The notes under the pieces are model-generated. The model saw nothing but the letters and a program-made list of their open reading frames with translations, made no database searches and had not been told where the DNA came from. Shown piece after piece: positions 16,563-25,995 of a stretch of 64,000 nucleotides of DNA. The translations under genes and the position numbers were made by a program. Origin of the DNA: Actinomycetes bacterium (GTDB lineage Bacteria > Actinomycetota > Actinomycetes > Nanopelagicales > Nanopelagicaceae). Positions within the stretch are counted from its first letter, which is position 1. The number at the start of each line of letters is the position of its first letter. The stretch covers positions 1,364,001 through 1,428,000 of the forward strand of contig OX376642.1 in the NCBI GenBank assembly GCA_947383695.1, in the 5' to 3' direction.

Positions 16563-17974
16563 TTTGTTTTAGTGATTACCGTTTCTTTTCCGTAAGCAGC
16601 AAATGCTATCTCTTCTCGACGCTTTCGATAAGCCGCTGAAGCACCAGAAATTAAGTGCTCGAATCGAGTGCTGGATTTAATCAATGGGTGAAGTTCTGCA
16701 GAGTTTGTCTGTTCTCCGAATACTGGTGGTGCTTGATCAATCTCCTGCACCTTAATGTGAGGATTTAAGAAGCGGTAAACAAGCGCTAAACGGCGCAAGC
16801 CCAGCATGATTACGTGTCGAGCGCCGCGACTAAAGCGATCTTGCACGAGTAATCGCCTGTAGGTAATTCCAGATGCTTTCTTACTCTTTGGCGCTGTCGC
16901 TAATTGGTACAGCATCTTTGCGATCTCTTGACCACCAGTTGTATCTGGAAGCTCAGCGCACTTTTGTGACAAACGCTTTCGAACTTCAGGATCCTGCAAC
17001 ATCTTTACCTTTGCGGTGATGTCAGCAAGGTCTGCTTGATCGGCACGAAGTGCAAAGCCAAAATCATTACACCAACGTGCGCGTGCTTCCTGGTCATCAG
17101 TTCCACGAATATTGGAAACAAAGACAGTTGGAACCTGAGCGGGAAGTAATTCATGCACGCCGTTGTAACCAGTTGCACAGATTCCTGCATCAAAGGCATG
17201 GAGCACCTTTGCCAGTGGGAAGTAGCGCGCAACCTTGAGATCTAATCCTTCCGGTGCAAGAGATTTTCCATCTTTGTCTACCGGTGCCTTAGTCAAAATA
17301 ACTTGAAGATCTTTCCACCCAAGTAACCCAGACAAGGCCGCTGTCATCTTTTCATTAACATCGCCGTCGCCAGTTCCAAGTTGAACAAGTGCAGCTGGAC
17401 GATTTAAATCTAAACCAAGTGCCTTTCGCGCCTCTTCACGAGACATTGCATCCTCTTTGCGAAATAAAGAAACCGGCGAAGTTAAAACTGATTCTTTACG
17501 AGTTGCTGTCGGACCAAAGTCGTAAGCACGTGCGACATCCCCAGGTTCAATTACCTTATCCATCATCGCTGATTGCAAACCTAAAACAAATCGCTGTGGT
17601 TTCTTCTGCCACAAACCGCGGCGTACCCATACGAGCTTGAGATCAGGGTTTGCATTCTTTGCTGCAATAACTCCTGGATAAGGAATCACGCCATCAAATG
17701 ACAAAACCTTTGCATCGGTTTCTTCGACTAATGCAAGTAAACGATCGCGAAGGTAGATGTCCCACTTTTCTCGTGACATCCACATGCGGTCTTTGCCAGG
17801 GATGTATTCGCAACGAATTCCCATAAAGGATGGAATCTCTGCAATGCCGCCAGCCATTGAAACAATAATTGGATTTGCGACCTCTTTAAGTGCAAGGGCG
17901 ACAGCACTTGCACGCGCCAAATGGCCCATTCCAACACCATTGCTTGTAGCAAGGATGATTGTTGGCTTTGTCAT
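16559..17974 (-). CDS. GT-B fold glycosyltransferase (MurG-like)
   Basis: A 471-residue protein resembling the MurG/GT28 group. The N-terminal nucleotide-free domain starts ILATSNGVGMGHLARASAVA (glycine loop near residue 12). The C-terminal donor domain has AALVQLGTGDGD, DAGICATGYNGVHELLPAQV (near 262-281, the sugar-nucleotide pocket) and VPTVFVSN. The last 110 residues are basic and poorly conserved. It is not MurG itself, since typical MurG motifs differ and the protein is longer. TAGGCT stands 6 nt before ATG 17974. Donor and acceptor are unknown. Confidence 0.78.
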   Translation of the reverse strand: MTKPTIILATSNGVGMGHLARASAVALALKEVANPIIVSMAGGIAEIPSFMGIRCEYIPGKDRMWMSREKWDIYLRDRLLALVEETDAKVLSFDGVIPYPGVIAAKNANPDLKLVWVRRGLWQKKPQRFVLGLQSAMMDKVIEPGDVARAYDFGPTATRKESVLTSPVSLFRKEDAMSREEARKALGLDLNRPAALVQLGTGDGDVNEKMTAALSGLLGWKDLQVILTKAPVDKDGKSLAPEGLDLKVARYFPLAKVLHAFDAGICATGYNGVHELLPAQVPTVFVSNIRGTDDQEARARWCNDFGFALRADQADLADITAKVKMLQDPEVRKRLSQKCAELPDTTGGQEIAKMLYQLATAPKSKKASGITYRRLLVQDRFSRGARHVIMLGLRRLALVYRFLNPHIKVQEIDQAPPVFGEQTNSAELHPLIKSSTRFEHLISGASAAYRKRREEIAFAAYGKETVITKTK

Positions 17975-17983
17975 ATCGCTAGC

Positions 17984-19288
17984 CTACCTGAATCTCTTTC
18001 TGGCAATAATTCCAATGATCAAGAGCACTAGTCCAATGCCTACCCATTGCCAAAATGAGATTGGAAATGGTGCGTGTTCAGGCAGATCGGCACTTCTTTC
18101 AGTGATTTCTGAGTCAATACTAATAAGTGAAACAACTCCTGCATGATCAGAGTTCAGATTATTTGGAGGTAAAGCTCCAACTAATTGAGATGCGATTGGC
18201 ATCGCACCATTACGAACAAAGATGTAATCCAAACGATCGCTGTATCCAGCAAAGTTGCCCATCTGCTGCGAGTACTTGAGGCGATCTGGATCCGGCCCAG
18301 TTAGCAAAGCGTTCATTCCCCAGGTGTTGTTAATCGGATCTAAAGCATTTGGTCCTACATCTTTAAAACCAGCTTCACGCATCAACAGGTATGCGTTACA
18401 AACACTTGTGCCTGCAGGACATACAGCGCTTGCTGTTGGTTGTCCTCCTGCATTTGGATCATCTGCAATCCGAGGATCTCGCGGATCACTGTTGAAATCA
18501 CCCATGATGACAACCGGCATCTTCGTATTTTTCAAATCCGCGATTAACTGTTGGGCTTGCTTTGCGGCATTTGGAACTTCATTTTCATCCCACAATGATT
18601 CAAGGTGTGTTGTAACAAAACGCACTGGGGTATTTCCAATTTGGATATCGGCCCAGGCATAACCTCTATAAATAGTCATAATCGTTGGCACGATTGTGTA
18701 GGTCGTTTCATACTCAGTATTTCCGACAGCTAACAGCTTGTCAGAAAGATCTGCACGAATTGCTAAAGCATCGGCGATCTCAAAGCCACATGCAGCTTTG
18801 TCCTGACCAAATAAAGGTTGGAAAGTCTCGGGATCATTGACCATAGTAATAAAGGGGACGGCGGCGATTGAATAACCAGTGTTCAGCGCTGTTTTTCCAT
18901 CTTTACTTGCTAGGACATACTCCTGGCCTTGTGCCTTGGTAGCAGCTAAGAATTGTTTAGTAAAGTTAAAAACTTCAGTTTTCTTGCTCCAAGCATTTTT
19001 CTTGCAGTACCAAATTGTTGCCTCTTGTATTCCAATGACCTCTGGACGAGCAGCAATTACCTCAGCCGCAAGTTTTGGAGCACGCTTGTTAAAATCAGTG
19101 GCCTTAACTTGGTCCCACATAAATTGAGCTGCGGCAGATAAGTTAGGGATCAAATCCATTGCGACACCTACATCAGCACCTAAGTACAGATTGCGAGTCA
19201 TGACAGTAACTTGAGGTGCATCCGCAGTTGCAGCTGTTGCAGGTGCCAACATCAGCGCTACGAGTAATGAAACCAGTAAGCGCTTCAT
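17984..19288 (-). CDS. Secreted endonuclease/exonuclease/phosphatase-family protein with C-terminal membrane anchor
   Basis: A 434-residue exported EEP-fold hydrolase. The signal peptide is MKRLLVSLLVALMLAPATAA. Catalytic elements visible are TRNLYLGADV (Asn), VIGIQEATI (metal-binding Glu), TTHLES (His), MGDFNSDPRD (Asp/Asn) and the final SDHAGV. The C-terminus has LPEHA, a 20-residue hydrophobic helix and the tail ARKRFR, the layout of a membrane or wall anchor. The start is ATG 19288, 4 nt after the guaB1 stop, so it is second in that operon. Substrate (DNA, phospholipid, phosphoinositide) cannot be told. Confidence 0.85.
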   Translation of the reverse strand: MKRLLVSLLVALMLAPATAATADAPQVTVMTRNLYLGADVGVAMDLIPNLSAAAQFMWDQVKATDFNKRAPKLAAEVIAARPEVIGIQEATIWYCKKNAWSKKTEVFNFTKQFLAATKAQGQEYVLASKDGKTALNTGYSIAAVPFITMVNDPETFQPLFGQDKAACGFEIADALAIRADLSDKLLAVGNTEYETTYTIVPTIMTIYRGYAWADIQIGNTPVRFVTTHLESLWDENEVPNAAKQAQQLIADLKNTKMPVVIMGDFNSDPRDPRIADDPNAGGQPTASAVCPAGTSVCNAYLLMREAGFKDVGPNALDPINNTWGMNALLTGPDPDRLKYSQQMGNFAGYSDRLDYIFVRNGAMPIASQLVGALPPNNLNSDHAGVVSLISIDSEITERSADLPEHAPFPISFWQWVGIGLVLLIIGIIARKRFR

Positions 19289-19292
19289 ACTG

Positions 19293-20761
<1,469 letters not shown>

Positions 20762-21688
20762 ATGTCTAAACCACTCATTTCCGTACGTGGCTTGACCAAG
20801 AAATTCGGGGATTTCACCGCTGTAGATGGCATCGACTTCGATGTTGCTAAGGGTGAGTCCTTTGGATTACTAGGTCCCAACGGCGCAGGTAAGTCGACCA
20901 CAATGCGAATTTTGGCCGCTACATCAACCCGAACATCGGGAACTGTAGAGATCTTGGATAAAGATCCAGAACTGTTTGGTCCACTTGTTCGTGCGCACCT
21001 TGGTGTTGTTCCACAACAAGACAACCTTGATGGTGAACTTACAGTTACCGAAAATCTGTATATCTACGGACGTTACTTTGGTCTTTCTAAGAAGTTCATC
21101 AAGGGCAAGATTGAAGAGCTACTTGAGTTTGCACAACTTGAAGAAAAGCGTGATGTAAAGGTAGAAGCGCTCAGTGGTGGAATGAAGCGCCGACTAACAA
21201 TTGCACGTGGACTTGTTAGCGAACCAGATATTTTGTTGCTTGATGAACCAACGACAGGTTTAGATCCGCAAGCCCGTCACATTTTGTGGGATCGCTTGTT
21301 CCGCCTTAAGGAGCAAGGTGTAACCCTTGTTCTTACAACTCACTTTATGGATGAAGCGGAACAACTATGTGATCGTCTTGTTGTTATGGACAATGGTGCG
21401 ATCATGGCCGAAGGTTCACCATCTGGATTGATTAAAGAGTATTCAAGCAAAGAGGTTCTTGAAGTTCGATTTGGTAGCGATCGCAATAAAGAGGTTGCAC
21501 CGCAGCTTTCACAGATGTGTGAGCGTATGGAAACTCTGCCTGACCGTGTGTTGATGTACACCGAAGATGGCGAAGCACTTCTTGAGCAGATCATGCAGGC
21601 AAAGCTGCACCCAACCACCTCACTTGTTCGTCGTAGCTCATTGGAAGATGTATTCCTTCGTTTAACTGGAAGAACTTTGATTGAATGA
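20762..21688 (+). CDS. ABC-2 type exporter, ATP-binding protein
   Basis: ATPase of a three-gene exporter. It has Walker A GPNGAGKSTT (near residue 40), signature LSGGMKRRL (near 138), Walker B ILLLDEPTTGLDPQ (near 157) and the switch His in LTTHFMDEAEQLC. The C-terminal 80 residues are a DrrA/NodI-like extension. Length 308. The gene opens the operon with a leaderless start. The two permeases follow with 4-nt overlaps. Nearest named families export antibiotics or Nod factors, but substrate here is unknown. Confidence 0.92.
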   Translation: MSKPLISVRGLTKKFGDFTAVDGIDFDVAKGESFGLLGPNGAGKSTTMRILAATSTRTSGTVEILDKDPELFGPLVRAHLGVVPQQDNLDGELTVTENLYIYGRYFGLSKKFIKGKIEELLEFAQLEEKRDVKVEALSGGMKRRLTIARGLVSEPDILLLDEPTTGLDPQARHILWDRLFRLKEQGVTLVLTTHFMDEAEQLCDRLVVMDNGAIMAEGSPSGLIKEYSSKEVLEVRFGSDRNKEVAPQLSQMCERMETLPDRVLMYTEDGEALLEQIMQAKLHPTTSLVRRSSLEDVFLRLTGRTLIE

Positions 21689-22497
21689 ACGCAGGTATTG
21701 ATGTTCCACAAATCCAACGTTTTGGAGCTTTGTATATAGCTTCGGCACGTTTGAAATCCATGTCTAAATGGAAAACGATTATTGCCGCCGTAGATGTTGG
21801 AAATCCCCTGTTCTACTTGATCGCTGTAGGTATTGGTATTGGCGTGCTTGTTGAACAAGGTTCTGGAACAAGCGGCACAAATGGCATTAAATACATAGCT
21901 TTTATCGCACCTGCTCTGCTGGCGAACACTGCAATTACAGGAATCATGGATGAAACAGTATTTCCAACAATTGAAGGTTTTAAGTGGCGCAAACTTTTCT
22001 TTGCGCAGAATTCGACACCAATCACCGGTCGACAGATTGCCATTGGTGTTTACCTTGCCGCACTATGTCGCGCAATCTTCTCGGTAACTGTTTACTACAT
22101 TCTCTTGCTCGCATTTGATGTTGTTAACTTTGGAATCAGTGTTTTGCTTATGCCAATTGCAGTTCTTGGAGGTGGTGCATTTGGTGCACTAATGTTGTTT
22201 GCGGCAGCAAAGATTGAAAAGGAAGATCAATTCTTTAACATCCTTGGACGTTTAGTGATCATGCCGATGTTCTTATTCTCTGGAACTTTTTTCCCATTAT
22301 CTTCAATGCCGATTTATCTGCAGCCAATTGGTTGGATCTCACCGCTGTGGCATGCGACAGAGCTTGGTCGAGAAGCCGCTTTTGATTACGGAATAAGTTC
22401 AACGATGGTAATTGTTCACCTTGCCTTCCTAATCACAATGCTAGTAACTGGTCTAACACTTGCTACCCGCCAATTTGAAAAGAGGTTGGCAAAGTGA
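21685..22497 (+). CDS. ABC-2 type exporter, permease 1
   Basis: A 270-residue membrane protein with six predicted helices. The conserved ABC-2 pattern near the end of helix 4-5 is visible as MPMFLFSGTFFPLSSMPIYL, followed by PLWHATELGR. It overlaps the ATPase stop by 4 nt and the next permease by 4 nt. The two permeases differ in sequence, so the channel is probably a heterodimer. Confidence 0.9.
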   Translation: MNAGIDVPQIQRFGALYIASARLKSMSKWKTIIAAVDVGNPLFYLIAVGIGIGVLVEQGSGTSGTNGIKYIAFIAPALLANTAITGIMDETVFPTIEGFKWRKLFFAQNSTPITGRQIAIGVYLAALCRAIFSVTVYYILLLAFDVVNFGISVLLMPIAVLGGGAFGALMLFAAAKIEKEDQFFNILGRLVIMPMFLFSGTFFPLSSMPIYLQPIGWISPLWHATELGREAAFDYGISSTMVIVHLAFLITMLVTGLTLATRQFEKRLAK

Positions 22498-23306
22498 AGA
22501 CCGCGGTACAAATTGCAGAGAGCAGAAAATCCAGCGCCATGTACGCTGGACGACCATGGGTACTTCTAGAGCGTGGCTGGATCGCATTTAGATCAACTAA
22601 CTGGGTTCCAGTTGTAACAGGCTTTGTTGAGCCAGTGCTTTTCTTATTGGCATTTGGTTACGGAATGGGAAACCTTGTTGGTGATGTAACAACAGGAAGT
22701 AAAACTATTGATTACACCTTATTTATCGCACCTGGTTTGCTTGCAAATAGCGCGATGAATGGTGCAATTTATGATTCAACCTGGAACGTCTTTTGGAAAC
22801 TCAATGAATCCAAGCTTTATAAGACAATGCTCTCAACTCCCTTAGGGCCTTTAGATATCGCACTTGGCGAGATCACCTGGGCGCTCATTCGTGGCTTGGT
22901 GTACTCACTTGGCTTCCTAACAGTCGTAACAGCGCTGGGTCTGACCCCAAGCTTCTGGGCGATCTTGGCGATCCCTGCAGCATCACTGGTCGCCTTTGGT
23001 TTCGCCTCTTTTGGAATGGCCATCACCTCTTTCTTTAAGACATATCAGCAGATGGGCTTCATCAACATCGTGCTGCTGCCAATGACACTATTTTCCGGCT
23101 CTCTCTATCCGATTTCGGTTTACCCAGATTGGTTAGAAAAAGTCATCATGGCCCTGCCGTTATGGCATGGAATCGAAATGGTTCGCGCCTTCTGGTTTGG
23201 AGATCTCGACTCAGGTGTCTTGATCCATATCGGTTATTTCATAGTCATGATCGCCGCCGGATTATTTGTTACTTCTCGCAGATTACGAGCTCTGTTCCTT
23301 CGTTAA
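22494..23306 (+). CDS. ABC-2 type exporter, permease 2
   Basis: A 270-residue permease with six helices and the ABC-2 motif LPMTLFSGSLYPISVYPDWL followed by LPLWHGIEMVRAFW. It starts with GTG in a 4-nt overlap with permease 1. It has a longer basic N-terminus (EQ-free ESRKSSAMYAGRPWVLLERG) before helix 1. The last 4 bp overlap the convergent peptidase gene. This closes the exporter operon. Confidence 0.9.
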   Translation: MKTAVQIAESRKSSAMYAGRPWVLLERGWIAFRSTNWVPVVTGFVEPVLFLLAFGYGMGNLVGDVTTGSKTIDYTLFIAPGLLANSAMNGAIYDSTWNVFWKLNESKLYKTMLSTPLGPLDIALGEITWALIRGLVYSLGFLTVVTALGLTPSFWAILAIPAASLVAFGFASFGMAITSFFKTYQQMGFINIVLLPMTLFSGSLYPISVYPDWLEKVIMALPLWHGIEMVRAFWFGDLDSGVLIHIGYFIVMIAAGLFVTSRRLRALFLR

Positions 23307-23890
23307 TCCTTGCTGTAACGAGCATCAGGAACCAATGGTGGGCACTTCCAACCCGGTGCAATCACAGGTTCAAAATGCCACCATTCATTCTCAAAGACTC
23401 GACACAAACCAAACTGTGAGCCATTCTTTTCTAACCAACCCGCACCAACCGGTTCATCCGGATAATTAACATCAATTGCAATACCCCACGGATGATGTGA
23501 CACCAATGGTGGCGCAACCCATTTACTTGCTTCATCAACTGATTTGTACTTGCGTATAGCTTGATTAAAAAGTGTTTTCTGACGACTTAATGATCTAAAG
23601 CCAGAAACAATGTAGATCTTTTGACCGTCTTTTGCCGCCGCTGCTTGTGCTGCTTTAAAACGATACATGAGTTGTTTATCTAAAGCAGCGGGGCGAATTA
23701 AAGAGTGCGGAATCGCACCTGCACCCAATGAAACCTCTGTTTTTTCACACCCTTTAACAACATTAGAAATATGCACAAGTAATGTTTTTTTATTCATACA
23801 ACTTAAAGGAATTGTGTCCGATGCGTGAGAAACCTCATGAAAAAATGAAAAAACCAATAAAAAGGCTATAAAAACCCTGGTTTTTCTCAT
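23303..23890 (-). CDS. Secreted M15-family D-alanyl-D-alanine carboxypeptidase (VanY-like)
   Basis: A 195-residue exported zinc peptidase trimming the stem peptide of peptidoglycan. The signal peptide is MRKTRVFIAFLLVFSFFHEVS. Zinc and catalytic residues of M15B are visible in SHHPWGIAIDVNYP (His and Asp, near residue 143) and ENEWWHFEP (catalytic Glu and zinc His, near 177). SGFRSLSRQ is the substrate-binding element. TAGACT lies 6 nt before the ATG. Four cysteines suggest disulfides. It is alone, with no van resistance genes nearby, so a cell-wall maintenance role is likely. Confidence 0.9.
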   Translation of the reverse strand: MRKTRVFIAFLLVFSFFHEVSHASDTIPLSCMNKKTLLVHISNVVKGCEKTEVSLGAGAIPHSLIRPAALDKQLMYRFKAAQAAAAKDGQKIYIVSGFRSLSRQKTLFNQAIRKYKSVDEASKWVAPPLVSHHPWGIAIDVNYPDEPVGAGWLEKNGSQFGLCRVFENEWWHFEPVIAPGWKCPPLVPDARYSKD

Positions 23891-24028
23891 GTTCCCAGTC
23901 TACGGGGTTGCTTTTTAAATAAAGCATGGGAGAATTGGGCCTTAGTTAAAACTAACTAAAAACGAACCGGGAGAGTACTTCTCAAACGAGTTTCAAAAGC
24001 TGAAACCTTTGCCGTACATGTTTTACAA
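23891..24028 (+). other. Intergenic region upstream of the aminotransferase gene
   Basis: A 138-bp gap between divergent genes. It contains TTAGTTAAAACTAACTAA (about 23943-23960), a small dyad. Two short possible hairpins follow: GAGA/TCTC around 23972-23984 and GTTTC/GAAAC around 23989-24005. No Shine-Dalgarno sequence precedes the ATG at 24029. I see no match to a riboswitch consensus I know. Confidence 0.3.
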
Positions 24029-25423
24029 ATGCTCACACAGACTAACCACAAGCAGACATTTAGATTCGTACCGTCAACATCAGTTCCAGTAGATCCGAAG
24101 CGGGTCGAAGAGATCCTCAAGCAGGAATGGGAACAATTCACCAAGGAAACAGGCAAGAGCGCAGAAGAGAGCCGCCGTTCATTCAAGGCGTTGCCATTAG
24201 GCGTTACATCAAGCTTCCAGCACTGGGATCCATATCCAATCTCAATCGCTAGTGCTAAGGGCGCATACATGACAGATGTTGATGGCCGACAGCTGCTCGA
24301 CCTATCAATGGGTTTCGGAGCAATGCTTGCTGGTCACTTAAACCCAATCGTTGTTGAAGAGATTGAAAGTTCATTAACTTCAGGAATGTTATTTGTTACA
24401 CCATCACCAATTTCAACTGATGCTGCAGAGCGAATCTGTAACCGTTTTGGAATTGATCAGGTGCGTTTTACCAATAGTGGAACTGAATCAACGATGTACG
24501 CAGTCCGTGTTGCACGCTCTGCAACAGAGAAGATGGGAATTCTTAAGGTCGAAGGCGGTTACCACGGTAGCTACGATCCATTTGTAGTTTCAAGCAAGCC
24601 AGCTCTAGACAAGATTGGTGATCCTGAAGATCCAACTCCAGCGATTGATTCAAACCTTGTTCCCGGAGATATCTACGTTGTTCCTTTCAACAATATTTCA
24701 GCGCTTGAGAGAATGTTTGAGAAGAACGCAAAGAAGATTGCCTGCTTTATTGTTGAACCAGTTCTAGAAAACCTTGCCATCGTTCTTCCAGATGAGGGTT
24801 ATTTAGAGCGCGTCCGCGAGCTATGCGATGAATACAACGTCGTCCTTATCTTTGATGAGGTAAAGACAGGGCTTACAGCTGGCGCACATGGTGCATCTGC
24901 TCGCCTAGGTGTTCAGCCAGATTTAATCACCCTTGCTAAATCAATCGGTGGTGGACTTCCACTTGCTGCATTTGGTGGCAAGAAGAAGTACATGGACTTT
25001 GTAACCAACGGAAAGATGGCTCACTTCGGAACATTTAACGGTAATCCGTTAGCAATGGCTGGAGTTCGCGCAATTGATCGTATTTGTAGCGATGAAGCAC
25101 TTGCTGCGGCAGAAGAGCTCAACCAGCAGGCGTTAAATCGCATCAGCGCCATCATTGATGAGTACCAACTACCTGCACATACAGTTGGATTCGGCGTAAA
25201 GGGCTGTGTTACTTGGTCTACATCACCTGTTCGCAACTATCGCGATTACAAGGCTACTGATTTTGGTGTTGCAGAGGCTCACTGGCTCTTTGCACTCAAC
25301 CGCGGAATCATCACTCCTCCGGGACTTGATGAGCAGTGGTTAATCTCTTTGGCACATGGCCAGACAGAGATTGATCTACTTGTTGAAGATTTCCGCGATT
25401 TTGCTAAAGCACTTCGAGCATAG
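24029..25423 (+). CDS. Class III aminotransferase (glutamate-1-semialdehyde aminomutase-like)
   Basis: PLP-dependent fold type I enzyme, 464 residues. HemL-like features are AYMTDVDGRQLLDLSMGFG (near residue 82), FTNSGTESTMYAVRVARS (phosphate-binding, near 143), GGYHGSYD, FDEVKTGL (Asp to the PLP ring) and the Schiff-base lysine in TLAKSIGGGLP (near 297). It differs from true HemL in the substrate-entry region and has a longer N-terminus, and it is not in a heme operon. Amino donor and acceptor cannot be assigned. Its 3' end overlaps pcp by 20 bp. Confidence 0.85.
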   Translation: MLTQTNHKQTFRFVPSTSVPVDPKRVEEILKQEWEQFTKETGKSAEESRRSFKALPLGVTSSFQHWDPYPISIASAKGAYMTDVDGRQLLDLSMGFGAMLAGHLNPIVVEEIESSLTSGMLFVTPSPISTDAAERICNRFGIDQVRFTNSGTESTMYAVRVARSATEKMGILKVEGGYHGSYDPFVVSSKPALDKIGDPEDPTPAIDSNLVPGDIYVVPFNNISALERMFEKNAKKIACFIVEPVLENLAIVLPDEGYLERVRELCDEYNVVLIFDEVKTGLTAGAHGASARLGVQPDLITLAKSIGGGLPLAAFGGKKKYMDFVTNGKMAHFGTFNGNPLAMAGVRAIDRICSDEALAAAEELNQQALNRISAIIDEYQLPAHTVGFGVKGCVTWSTSPVRNYRDYKATDFGVAEAHWLFALNRGIITPPGLDEQWLISLAHGQTEIDLLVEDFRDFAKALRA

Positions 25424-25985
25424 TTCGAACCGCTTTAACCATCTGATCTAACGGCATCGTAGGTAAACCAGGGAACTCTCCTGCTTGCTCATCCATAAGT
25501 GGAACATGTACAAAACCACTGTGCACCTTCGTATCCTTTAACGCATCTTGGGCGACATAAAAGATGTGATTGCATAGAAATGCACCCGCGCTCAAAGAAA
25601 CAGCTGCCGGAACACCTGCTGCGGTAATCGCTGTAACAAACTCTTTTATCGGCAGTGTACTTTCATACGCAACCGGGCCGCCTACAAGAATCGGTTGATC
25701 AATTCGTGTAACGCCATCATTATCTGCAAGGCGCGCATCATCTAAATTAATCGCAATTCTTTCAGGTGTTATCTGAGTGCGGCCTTCTGCTTGACCTAAA
25801 CAAATGACAACATTAGGATTGTGTTCAGCAATTAACTCCAACAATCGTTGTGCAGATTGCGCATATGCAACAGGCAAAATAGCTGTAACGATATTGTCGC
25901 CCCTGATCTGCTTAACGATTTCACCTGAAGGATTTTGTGTTGCCTTTCCAAAGGGTTCAAACCCTGTCAGCAGCACCTTGGTCAT
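25404..25985 (-). CDS. pcp: Pyroglutamyl-peptidase I
   Basis: Cysteine peptidase (C15) that removes N-terminal pyroglutamate from peptides in the cytosol. The catalytic triad is visible: Glu in TPERIAIN (near residue 80), Cys in SLSAGAFLCNHIFY (near 140) and His in SGFVHVPLMDEQ (near 162). The start MTKVLLTGFEPFGKATQNPS is characteristic. Length is 193. AATACT stands 6 nt before the ATG. Convergent with the aminotransferase and 10 nt from the end of the membrane protein gene beyond. Confidence 0.94.
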   Translation of the reverse strand: MTKVLLTGFEPFGKATQNPSGEIVKQIRGDNIVTAILPVAYAQSAQRLLELIAEHNPNVVICLGQAEGRTQITPERIAINLDDARLADNDGVTRIDQPILVGGPVAYESTLPIKEFVTAITAAGVPAAVSLSAGAFLCNHIFYVAQDALKDTKVHSGFVHVPLMDEQAGEFPGLPTMPLDQMVKAVRTMLEVL

Positions 25986-25995
25986 ACGCTAAGTA

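Noticed and set aside
20762-23306. Drug-resistance exporter (DrrAB-like)
   Set aside because: Similarity is only to the general ABC-2 group; no biosynthetic or resistance genes are adjacent to support a drug substrate.
23303-23890. Vancomycin-resistance VanY
   Set aside because: The M15 peptidase is alone; without vanHAX or a two-component system it is better seen as a cell-wall carboxypeptidase.
23960-24028. A possible glycine riboswitch suggested by CGGGAGAG upstream of the aminotransferase gene
   Set aside because: The second conserved block (GAAGG...CTCAGGCAAAAGGAC) is missing and the region is too short.
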